Assembly: GCA_037126765.1 (NCBI GenBank)
Contig: JBBCBC010000012.1
Location: 11,408,001 to 11,472,000, forward strand
DNA length: 64,000 nucleotides
Direction of reading: 5' to 3'
Origin: Stenogyne calaminthoides
Taxonomy: Eukaryota > Streptophyta > Magnoliopsida > Lamiales > Lamiaceae
The notes beneath the pieces are model-generated. The model was not told where the DNA came from and ran no database searches. It saw only the letters and a list, made by a program, of their open reading frames with translations. The position numbers were made by a program, and so were the translations under genes. Of this stretch, positions 11,343 to 21,793 are shown piece after piece; the stretch's first letter is position 1, and every line of letters starts with the position of its first letter.

Positions 11343-11351
11343 ACTTTTCTT

Positions 11352-12468
11352 TTGTTGAAGATAGAGAGACAATGAATTAAAAAATGAAATGTAAATTGAG
11401 AGTTGGATTAAACTTTTGTTGCATGCATAATAATTGTTCGTTTCCCGAGCAGAGGACCCATGCTTGATCTGAAACACAAAATATATAGTTTGCAAAATAA
11501 AACTCTTATGAAACGGTATCATATACTTTTGGGTGCAACCTAGTAAAAATTAATATCTTATTGTGAAGCTGTCTCATGTAAATGTGTCTCATATCAGTTT
11601 GTAACATATACACTATTATAATTTTATGTCAACTCGCAATTTATATATATTTTTATTATCCATAACCTAAATCGAGAATAGCAACCTAAAGAAGAAATTC
11701 GAAAAGAGGTCGTCAATTGCAATCTAAGTTCAAAAAGAGCAAGTTCAAAATTGTCATTTTCAATTTCAATTGCAACTCATGATATCACGCTTGTTCATCA
11801 TTTTAATTACAAATTATTCGCAAAAGTTGAAAATAAATTGAAACGAGAGACTTGCGACGAACATAAAATCAGATGCAAAATTGTGTGGCAAATCATACAA
11901 ATGACCTCTTGAAGAGGCCGTCTCAAAATTGAATTGAGAGTTTGATAAGCTTTTGTTGCATGTATAATAATTAAGTCTGTTTTCCACAGTAGAAGAGTCA
12001 TGTTAGGGTGTATTTTGAAACATTAAAAATAATATATTAAAACACTTATTTTTAAAAATTGTGAAAAATTGTCAAATATTAAATCTGTCAAAATTTGAAA
12101 CAAATTATTTTACCGTCGCAATTATTTAATTTTAACTACTACTTTTGAGTCGGAAAAAAATAAAAATTAACTACTCTTTCAACCTTATTCTTTGCAAATC
12201 CGTCATAAATTGAGATGGACTGATAGTCGTCACAAATTTCTGTACTTTTTATAGTAACGAGATGCATAAAACTTACCATTAGTCATCATACCATTAATTT
12301 TCAGTTGGTAAAGTCAGAAATTACCGTCCTCATTTTAATCTCTATATTTTTTTTTTAGATTCCCCAACTTAACATTAATTTCGAGCTTCAACGATCAAGG
12401 ATTCCTTATTTTGTCACCACTAAAATGGGGGTGGTTTAAACAGCACATGCCCCCCACCCTTAAACATA
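11352..12468. other. Intergenic, no gene seen
   Basis: AT-rich sequence without a supportable reading frame. A short segment near 11510-11610 (GAAACGGTATC, CTGTCTCATG, GTGTCTCATAT) resembles a fold-back family also seen near 13540, 23500-23640 and 59240-59390. Confidence 0.45.
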
Positions 12469-12728
12469 CTCCCTCCGTCCCCCTATGTTTGTCTCATTTC
12501 TTTTTGTTGAATAATTTAATGAATAAAATTAAAATAATAGATAATGAGTTTTTATAATATTTAATGGATGAAAAGTGAAGATATGTGGGGTAGTTGGGAT
12601 GAAAAGTAAGGGAAATAATATTAAAATAATAGGTAATGAAATGTTACTTTTTCCTTTTATGGACAGAGACAAACATAGCGGGACGCCCATAAAAGGAAAG
12701 TGAGATAAACATAGCGGGACGGAGGGAG
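12469..12728. mobile_element. Stowaway MITE (Tc1/mariner type)
   Basis: The ends CTCCCTCCGTCCCC and GCGGGACGGAGGGAG are inverted repeats flanked by TA on both sides (12467-12468, 12729-12730). Length is 260 bp. An internal block (GGACAGAGACAAACATAGCG) is repeated near the right end, so the right end looks duplicated. Confidence 0.85.
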
Positions 12729-12730
12729 TA

Positions 12731-14376
12731 TAATTTTTTTTTATAAAGTACCTAATTATATACTGTTTTTATTTTGTTTGTCCCTTATATATTTTAATAC
12801 TTTGTTCTCCAACTTACATTAATTTGGTAGTTTGTCCTATTATTTTCAATTTATTTGTCAACCGTGTTGTCGTTTCTTGGCCTTTTCAAGTTAACACAAG
12901 AAACGCGCACATGGCACACCATGATTATCAAACGTTGTACTAAATATATTTTAATCATAGCTGATACCGACACATAATTTATTAATTTTAAATTCAATAT
13001 AACTTTTAAAAATAACTATAGACGGCTAAACTTTGTACGCACTAGCTGCACTGTGCAGTTAATAATATATTTTAAAATCGTATAATTTATTGCATTAAAA
13101 TATAAAATTTATTTACATTGAATCGTGTAATTATCACTACAAAAAACTATCATTTAACGAAGATGTTAATGAAAGTGTGGCCTTATTAAATTGATTTAAT
13201 AAGGATATTGATAAAATCGAATAACCTTTTATAATTTTCTCCTATTTAAAGCTTAATGATAAATACAATATTGTCCACCAAACATATGAAACACGCCATT
13301 TCAACCACACTGCTATAGTGCTATGCATCTATTTACATTTATTCTTGTTGACAATAATTAGGTCAGCAATCGCTATCTAAAAATGCCCATATATAAAACA
13401 TGACAAAAAATTCGTACGAGTTTTAATTAGTATAAATCAATTCACGTCCCTTCGAAAGTTTTTAAGCGTGAACCCCAAATTATACTTCATATCATTTGTA
13501 AAATTATATCATACAAATGTGCCTTTTTTTTTATAAAAACTTATATGAGACGATCTTATTCATAAGACGGGATAAAATAACACGAATCAACATCCATCTC
13601 TTCCAAAATGTTAAGACAAAAACTTATATAGACATGATTTATGTTATGAACTTTGTTTTTAGTTTATGACATTTGACCCTACCCAAAGTATAATACGGAT
13701 CAAATTTAGTGATTTAAAAAAAAATCAAATAATTCAAATTCATGACATAGACCTAATTCATTATAGACCAACTCAATTAATGTTAAAACGTCAATCTCAT
13801 AAGTGTATCTCAATTGCTAACATCACCCACAAATTGTCCCTACGTGCCATGTAATGAAACAAGCATGCCCCTACTTTTATTTTTATAATTACAATCAACA
13901 ATAATTCTTATAATTTTAACATTTTTTTAAAACAATTAAACCACAATTGGAGTAATACTTTTGTATTTAAATCTTCTTAAGTTCCCTTCTCCTCTTTTTA
14001 ACAAAAAGACTTATTTCACATGCTTAAACTTTCTTAAATGTGTTTTCACGATTTATATTTTTATAATGGTTACATAATTGTTTATATACTAATTTTAATG
14101 ATTTTTACATAAAAGTATTAAAATTTTAAAAGTCTCCTAACTATTTATTATATTAATGAATATAAAAATAAAACTTACAAATGAAAAAAAGAATCTCAGA
14201 TATAAACTTTACAAGATCCTGAACTAGAACCTCTCCCTCCGTCCTTAATTTATTTAATCTTTTAAAGGGTCAAAACGCACACGAAAAATGTCCCAGCTTA
14301 TAATTCGTAATCATATAAAGTCGAATATGTCCCAGCTTATAATTCGTAATCATATAAATTAACAAAAATCTTGGTG
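12731..14376. other. Intergenic, no gene seen; holds dispersed repeat copy 2
   Basis: AT-rich non-coding DNA. Position 13613-13780 matches the repeat at 6828-7000. Near 14225-14350 a block AATGTCCCAGCTTATAATTC occurs twice in tandem (second copy from 14326), following a Stowaway-like CTCCCTCCGTCC end. Confidence 0.5.
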
Positions 14377-14384
14377 GTTAGATC

Positions 14385-14773
14385 TAGGGGTGGACGGTAC
14401 GGCATACCGAAAATTTTCTCGCCATACCGTTACTTTACCAAAATTTTCGATACCGAAAAATGTCATACCGTTGTCGTACCGAAAATTTGGTATACCGAAA
14501 TTTCGGCATACCGGAATTTTTGGTATGTCAATATTACATACCGATACCGTACCAAAATATTTTCGGTATACCGGTATATTTTTCCGGTATATCGGAAATT
14601 TTTCCGGTATACCGAAAATATTTCGGTTTTCGGCATACCGAAATTTTCTACATTTTCATACCATTATCGTACCGTACCGAAAATTTCGGTATACCAAAAA
14701 TTTCGATAAAATCGATATTTTTCGGTATAGTAAGTGCGGTATACCAGTATTCTCGGTATTTCCTCCACCCCTA
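14385..14773. mobile_element. hAT-type MITE filled with ATACCG motifs
   Basis: The termini TAGGGGTGGA and TCCACCCCTA are perfect inverted repeats, flanked by perfect 8-bp copies of GTTAGATC (14377-14384 and 14774-14781), the hallmark of hAT insertion. Nearly the whole 389-bp interior is a degenerate array of CATACCG/CGGTATACCG and AAATTTCGG motifs on both strands. Open frames rich in Tyr, Arg and Phe across it are by-products of this array. Confidence 0.88.
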
Positions 14774-15119
14774 GTTAGATCACCCATTTCTTAACCTTAT
14801 ACCTTATGGAATATTATAAAACAAGTTGTAATAATTTAATAAAGAAAGTCTTTTGGGTTAATCCTAAAGCCGACCTTTCATGCTCCCACGGGGTACGTAC
14901 CCAAGAAAAACCTCATGAAGTACATGGGTATATTTTAAGTTGGGTTTTAGTGAATATTTTTTAAATTTGAATTTCAGAATTTAGTGAATTTAAAATTAAT
15001 TCTTATAAATAGTTGATGTGGGTTTGTTTTGAGATTTAAGTAGGACGTAATTTAACTCTTTGTCAAATTGATGAGTAAGCGTGTGTGAAATTGTATTGAG
15101 TAAATCTATTGTTCAATAA

Positions 15120-15260
15120 AATCAACTAATATTGTTCAGTAAAAACAACTAATATTATTTAATGAAAGCAACTAAAAGGAAAATCACTATTACTGCCCAG
15201 TGAAAACAATGATTTTTTTTTCAAAGCATATGCATAGTGCACCTGATGCATACAAAATCT
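15120..15260. repeat. Fragment related to the intron-3 MITE
   Basis: Phrases such as CAACTAATATTGTTCAGT and GTGCACCTGATGCATAC match the interior and right end of the element at 3220-3590. The left end is missing. Confidence 0.55.
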
Positions 15261-15491
15261 AATGTATGGTATAAATTTCTAATTTCTTTTGGGCTATTTC
15301 ATTATGGAATAATAGTAATATAATAAATTATGGATACTTTTGTTGAAAAGTAAAGGGTACTTTTGGAAATTGGGAGGGAGAAAAAATATATATGGAGTAA
15401 TGTGTGTCATTTTTGTAGTATTGTGTGAAAAATAAAGAGACAAATTATGGTATTGGAGTTGCTTTTTTCTATATATCGAAAGGTAAATTAA

Positions 15492-15725
15492 GAGTGGGTC
15501 TCATGTGCACCCGGATGCACCGTGCACTCATAGTGTATTTTAGAAGCGTGCAACTATAAAAAAAAAAGAAGTGCAACTATTCCAAACAGAAGCATGCAAC
15601 TATTTTCCCATATTAACAGTTACACTTTTTTGTATAAATAAGTTGCACTTTTCAACATAACAAGTTGCACGCTTCTAAAATGCACTATGAATGAACGGTT
15701 CACCCCAGTGCATACAAGACTAGCC
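15492..15725. mobile_element. MITE of the GTGCAC family
   Basis: The left end GAGTGGGTCTCATGTGCACC and right end (complement of GTGCATACAAGACTAGCC) are inverted. Sub-terminal AGAAGCGTGCAACTAT and AGTTGCACGCTTCT also pair. The flanking 9-mers GTAAATTAA and GGAAATTTA match at 7 of 9 positions. The closest relative is 60157-60391. Another right-end fragment lies near 15870-15910. Confidence 0.75.
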
Positions 15726-15960
15726 GGAAATTTACTGTGAGATGGATAAAAAAGGTAAGTGGAAAACTTACAGTGGGGCAGAAGGAATATTATTCTTGAT
15801 TGTAATTATAAATAGAGCATGTCAAATATATTTAATAGGTTAAATATTTTTTTAAATGGGCCAGTCTATTGCATGAGTGCACGGTGCACTTGGGTGCACA
15901 AGAGACTCACTCATTTTCTATAGTGTATATGATAAGGTGAGATAAAATAAAAAAAGTAGG

Positions 15961-17652
15961 TGTTGGGATATTTTAGTTTTGATGAATTATGCCAAAACAT
16001 TATCAACTTGTGTTTTTGAAGCTAATCTACAGATAACAAGTTGAGGGGGAATGAGAGAACAAATTGAGGGGGAACTCACGAAATCAGATGAAGATGATCG
16101 AGATCAGACGAGGCTGCAGACGAGACTGATCGAGATCAGATGAGTAAGATGAGTTCCGGAGTTAACTGATGAGCTGAGCAAAATCAGAAGAAAAGAAAAG
16201 CAAAGCCAGCTTATCAGAAGATCAAATGACCAGATGACCTGATTAGATGACCAGATCAGAAAAGAAGGGTGCAAATCAGAAGAGGAGGTTGCAGATCAGA
16301 AGAGGACCAGATGAGACTGATCGAGATCAGACGTGATCGAGATCAAATAAGATAACCTGATGCAACTAAACCTGATATGCTAACTCTATGCTAATGCAGA
16401 GATAAACCGATATGTGAATCGATGAGCCGCATCGATCTCGATCGATCAAGCCGATCGGGATCAAAGTAGAATAAATCGATATCGAAAACCGTAAATATGC
16501 ATACCGGATCAAAGCGAGAAGAAATCGATATCGAAAAACCGTAAATCTACATACTAGATCAAAGTGAGAAGAAATCGGAAGACAAGTCATCCAAGTCATG
16601 TTCATCGAGAATCGAACGCCATCGATGATCGCTAAATTTGAAAAGCAAGGACTGAGGGTCGAGGTGTTCCGAAGTCAAGAGCTCCCGATCGCATAAGGTC
16701 CATTGAAGAGAAGTCTGCTGAATCAAGAAACCTGAAGACTCAGAAGATCCTGAAGACTCAGAGAAACCTGAAGACTCAGAAGATCCTGAAGAAAATAGCC
16801 GTTACATTCAGCTGATGTGGACCAATGAGAGGAAGACAACAAGCCTGAAAAAGCTGCAAAAAACTACAGAATAGTATGGATTTGAATGAGACTCCATCCC
16901 AACGGTAACATTCAAATCCACACTATAAATACAAGTTCTTCCTTCATTATTCGTGTGGAAGTGGAGAAATGCGTGAACCATCGAACTACATAGCTAAATC
17001 ATCCAGCATTTCCACCATAGAACACTGAGCAAGAAATACACACATATATTCAAGAGTGTTCTACCCTAGATTTAAGCACAAATGTAATATCCTAAGCTTA
17101 GAGAGATTTTCCCATTCTTAGCATTGAGGCTAAACAAATGTAAGGGAAAATCTCAACCTAGTTGGAAACCAAACAAACCTTACCCAAATCGGTTTGACGA
17201 AAGTTAAGTTTGTAGGTGAGTGAGAACTTCGAGAAACATCTATAAAGCGATCCAAAGATGGGAGATAAGTCCCGTTTGAGTGAGAACTCGGTAAACATCT
17301 AGCAATCCCGCAAGGGAGGGTAGGCAATCCCGTGAGGGTGATAAGTCTCGTTTGAGTGAGAACTCGGTAAATATCTGTTGGGTGTTGGAGTAACACGTTA
17401 AACTAAGTCCAGTTGGTTAGGTTGGTGCCCCTTGTGATAGGGAAGAGTGGATGTAGGACGAGTTGTCCGAACCACTATAAAATCGTGTGTTCTTTACTGC
17501 TTTATGTTCTTACTTGCCATATGCATTTGATTATAAGCAAAACATACATCGTTCTTAAAAGCAAAAAATTGAAATCACTCTGCCCTCACCCCTGTTTTAT
17601 ATGCATTACATGGTATTTTCCGCACTTATGATTTTTCAAATCGGGACCAACA
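15961..17652 (+). repeat. 5' LTR of element A
   Basis: Opens TGTTGGGATATTTTAG and ends GGGACCAACA. It contains stretches of GATCAGA/GATCGAGATC-like motifs, a probable TATA box (TATAAATAC near 16924), and a region with repeated GAGAACT(C/T)GGTAAACATCT phrases near 17220-17380. Once the solo LTR is removed, the 3' LTR has nearly the same length (about 1.65 kb). Confidence 0.9.
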
Positions 17653-17924
17653 ATTGGTATCAGAGCGGGAGTTCAAAAGATCACTAGATTTCAATGTGAC
17701 CATCTGAACTGATACCAGCAATTGGTATCAGAGCGGGAGTTCAAAAGATCACTAGATTTCAATGTGACCATCTGAACTGATACCAACAATTGGTATCAGA
17801 GCGGGAGTTCAAAAGTTCACTGATTTCAAATGTGACAATCTGAACTGATCTATTTGAAAAACCTCGTTTCTATAAAAATGCATATATTTTAATGTTTTGG
17901 CGTCATTATCAAAAAGGGGGAAAT
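17653..17924 (+). repeat. Interior of element A: triplicated PBS unit plus PPT
   Basis: A 68-bp unit containing TGGTATCAGAGCGGGAG occurs three times, with the PBS motif starting at 17655, 17723 and 17791. Each unit ends GATACCA(G/A)CA, so junctions read GATACCAACAATTGGTATC, a near palindrome. The short remainder ends in the polypurine tract at 17911-17923. Confidence 0.88.
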
Positions 17925-20900
17925 TATTGGGATATTTTAGTTTTGATGAATTATGCCAAAACATTATCAACTTGTGTTTTTGAAGTTAATCTACAGATAA
18001 CAAGTTGAGGGGGAACGAGAGAACAAATTGAGGGAGAACTCACGAAATCAGATGAAGATGATCGAGATCAGACGAGGCTGCAGACGAGACTGATCGAGAT
18101 CAGATGGGTAAGATGAGTTCCGGAGTTAACTGATGAGCTAAGTAAAATCAGAAGAAAAGAAAAGCTAAGCCAGCTGATCAGAAGATCAAATGACCAGATG
18201 ACCTGATCAGATGACCAGATCAAAAGAGAAGGGTCTCAGATCGGAAGAGGAGGTTCGCGGTCGAAGAGGACAGATGAGATCGACGAGATCGACGTGATCG
18301 AGATCGATAAGATAACCCGATGCAACTAAACCCGATATGCTAACCTTATATGTTAACTGATGCAGATAAACCGATATGCCGACTGAGGTTGTAATCGATC
18401 TCGATCAAGTGAGCCGACGATCAAAGTAGTAGAAATCATATATCGAAAAACCGTAAATCGCATACCGATCGCGAGAAGAAATCAAGACAAGTCATCCAAG
18501 TCATGTTCATCGAGAATCGTAACGCCATCGATGATCGCTACTGAAAAGCAGCGACTGAGGGTCGATGTCTCAAGTCAAGAGCTGAACTCGCTAGCCCGAG
18601 TGTCAAGACACCCGACGACGCATAAGGTCCACAAGAGAAGTCCGGGAATCAAGAAACTCAAGACTCGTAGAGAAACTCAAGATTTAGAGAAACCTGAAGA
18701 CTCAGAAGATCCTGAAGAAAATAGCCGTTACATTCAGCTGACGTGGACCAATGAGAGGAAGACAACAAGCCTGAAAAAGTTGCAAAAAGCTACAGAAAAG
18801 TATGGATTTGAATGAGACTCCATCCAACGGTAATATTCAAATCCACACTATAAATACAAGTTCTTCCTTCATTATTCGTGTGGAAGTGGAGAAATGTGTG
18901 AACCATCAAGCTACATAGCTAAATCTGTTGGGATTATACTGGAAAGTATGCTTTTACTTTGTATAATCGAAACTGAATTTTCGGACTTATTTACTGAAAT
19001 AAATTGTTTATCACTGATGCTTTAAATATTATCGAATGTTACATATATTTACTGCATAACTGTTCAATAAGTCGTACGTGTTACATTGTAGTTAATTTAG
19101 TGATACCAGATCACAGAAGATTAAATTAACAGTCCCTTGTAACTAAAAGTACGGTATTCACGACCTAGATGGAAACCATCGTGAAAGGTTGAAGTGTAAG
19201 GCTCAGATTGGCTTGTCTTGACCAAGAGATTACACTAGTGCATGACCGATGCATTTGAATAATAGGACCTCTGAGGAGGATAAATTCTTGAATCAACAAG
19301 GGAGAATTAAACCTCAGTGGTTCGTTATTTCTTAACCTTCGTCCCTTAAATAGGATCACGTGGGATTGGTAACTATTGCTTTGACTTATCATGGGTAGCG
19401 AATCAATGAGATTCAATACTTTTTATCTTGGGCAATATTATTAGTCACATGTGATTGCTAAGATTTAATACGAAGAATCGTGTGCAAGTACGCTTGTTTG
19501 ATTTGCCCCCTTGGGAGGTTCATAAGCTTTATCATACCAAATCTTGCAAGTGGAATTAGTTTCCGGTATGGATAATAATGTTGAACCGTTCCTTGACCAA
19601 GGATAAAAGATATTAATTAATGGAAAGATATTTCAGTGGCTTGAATTAATTAATGTGCTAGATAATTTTAAACACGGGAAATAATGATCGGGAGCCATAT
19701 TGACTGTAATATGGGTTAAGATGGATAGTGCAAGATTAATTAATATTTATGGGCTTGAATTATATTGTGACTCAATATTAGATATTCAAGGTACATTAGA
19801 AGGTCCGATCTTAATTCTCCTAAAGGCCCCCTGAGTAGCCCAACATATAGTCCATTAACTGAAAAGATGATTAAAATAAAATAAATAAATATTGCTTATT
19901 TTTCCAATAATATTTCGAAAATTATGGATAAAGTTGGGAGAAAGATTTTCTTTGAATTTTGTTATGGAATGAAGGTATGTATTCTTGGAATACAAGATTA
20001 TCTCATTAAATTCAAGAAATCTCCCACTTGGTTATTCATAATGATATTTTCGAAAATTTTGAAATATAGTGGGCAAGAAATATTTTCTTGATTTTCTTAA
20101 AAAGATATTATGGAAGATATGTATTTCTTGAAATACAAGAATATCTCATAAATTCAAGAAGATCCAAATCTTGGAATCTTGATCATCTATTTTTTCGAAA
20201 AATCCATATATATAGAGTAGGTGGGATTTTTGTGGAATATTATGATTATGGGAAAAGAATATAGGGGATATATTCAAGATTTCTTGGAGATCAAGAAAAG
20301 ATTTTCTCACATCATATTTTGCCAAAAATTTCGTTCACCCTAGTCTCTATAAATAGGGGATGATTCTTTCATTCCCAAGTACAATTTCATGTGCTGGAAA
20401 AATCAGTAAATCCACAAAGGTGGTGCAACATATTTATTTTTCTTTTGTTAAATCGTTCACAAGAATCCTTCCAACGGATAGTCGAACAAGGACTAAGGGA
20501 ATACTTGGGAAGTCCTTACGGTTAGTCTAATCGGCCATACCGTTGCCATCCCAAGAGGTACGTTCACGTAAACTTGTAGAATTCCGCATGAGTAGGTTTT
20601 ACGTGAATTATTATATGCATGATATGTTGTTGGATTATTATTTGAATTAATATAAGATTAATTCATGCTAGTAATAATTAAAGAATTAAATTTGTATTTA
20701 AATATTCACTCCGAATAGATCTGTGCAAATTATTCCCCAACAAAATCATCCAGCATTTCCACCATAGAACACTGAGCAAGAAATACACGCATATATTCAA
20801 GAGTGTTCTACCCTAGATCTAAGCACAAATGTAATATCCTAAGCTTAGAGAGATTTTTCCATCCTTAGCATTGAGGCTAAACAAATGTAAGGAAAAATCT

Positions 20901-21393
20901 CAACCTAGTTGGAAACCAAACAAACCTTACCCAAATCAGTTTGATAGGTTAAGTTTGTAGGTGAGTGAGAACTTGGTAAACATCTATAGGCGATCCCGTG
21001 AGGGAGATAAGTCCCGTTTGAGTGAGAACTCGGTAAACATCTAGAAATCCAGCAAGGGAGGGTAGGCAATCCAGTGAGGGTGATAAGTCCCGTTTGAGTG
21101 AGAACTTGGTAAACATCTGTTGGGTGTTGGACTAACACGTTAAACTAAGTCCAGTTGGTTAGGTTGGTGCCCCTTGTGATAGGGAAGAGTGGATGTAGGA
21201 CGAGTTGTCCGAACCACTATAAAATCGTGTGTTCTTTACTGCTTTATGTTTTTACTTGCCATATGCATTTGATTATAAACAAAACACACATCGTTCTTAA
21301 AAGCAAAAAAATGGAATTACTCTGCCCTCACCCCTATTTTATATGCATTACATGGTATTTCCGCACTCATGATTTTTCAAATCGGGACCAACA
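17925..21393 (+). repeat. 3' LTR of element A, interrupted by a solo LTR
   Basis: It matches the 5' LTR but begins TATTGGG instead of TGTTGGG, so the terminal dinucleotide is mutated. The LTR is continuous if 18926-20747 is removed. Several small deletions appear in the GATC-rich part near 18240-18500. Confidence 0.88.
18926..20742 (+). mobile_element. Solo LTR of copia family B, TSD AAATC
   Basis: It begins TGTTGGGATTATACTGG and ends ATTCCCCAACA, flanked by AAATC on both sides (18921-18925, 20743-20747). It is collinear with the LTRs of the full element at 31999-41315. At 1817 bp it is about 130 bp shorter: it lacks the segment with the CGTCGATAAAATATC phrase present near 33490-33590. A TATA box (CTATAAATAGGGG) lies near 20347. 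A solo LTR with intact TSD implies LTR-LTR recombination after insertion into element A. Confidence 0.92.
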
Positions 21394-21439
21394 GTAGGTC
21401 TTGCGTTAAAATTTCACGTGTAAAAATATTACAATTTGT

Positions 21440-21793
21440 AAATTTTAACAGTAATATAAAAATAAGCGGCTGAGTTGAGCACCGTACACCTTTGTAGCCT
21501 AATGGTGGCCGACAACTTCTGTTGGCAGTCTGATGCGGGTTTGAACTTCGTTGATCGCAATTCGCGTATATTTTTATATTTTTATTTTGTAAAAAAAATA
21601 AAAAAATCAGCCCAACCTTTGGAATTGAAACCTGGTCACCAAAATAATTTAAAATTAAATTTACCACTATGAAACATTGTATATTTTTTCTTTATAAACC
21701 AAAAAAATTAAAAAATCAGATCTTCTTTGGAATTGAACCCTAATCACAAAAATAATTTAAAATTAGATTCACTACTATGACACATTGACTATT
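21440..21793 (+). repeat. SINE-like head followed by a diverged direct repeat
   Basis: TAGCCTAATGG (near 21497) resembles a pol III A box, and GGTTTGAACTTCG (near 21539) resembles a B box, at about the right spacing. Downstream, two blocks of about 85 bp repeat (21601-21687 and 21711-21793), sharing TTTGGAATTGAA, AAATAATTTAAAATTA and CTATGA(A/C)ACATTG. No TSD was found. Confidence 0.45.

Larger units (their letters stand above)
15961..21393 (+). mobile_element. LTR retrotransposon A, internally deleted, with 5-bp TSD GTAGG
   Basis: Two long LTRs (5' 15961-17652; 3' 17925-21393, split by an insertion) enclose only about 270 bp. The TSD GTAGG is perfect (15956-15960, 21394-21398). LTRs end TGTTGGGATA...GGGACCAACA. 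A tRNA-iMet-type primer-binding site (TGGTATCAGAGC) follows the 5' LTR, and a polypurine tract (AAAAAGGGGGAAA) precedes the 3' LTR. No gag or pol remains. The PBS and PPT context resembles Ty1/copia elements with long LTRs (inference). It would need proteins from a relative to move. Confidence 0.9.

Noticed and set aside
14371..14794. Three overlapping Tyr/Arg/Phe-rich frames of 104-134 residues
   Set aside because: All are translations of the ATACCG motif array inside the hAT MITE.
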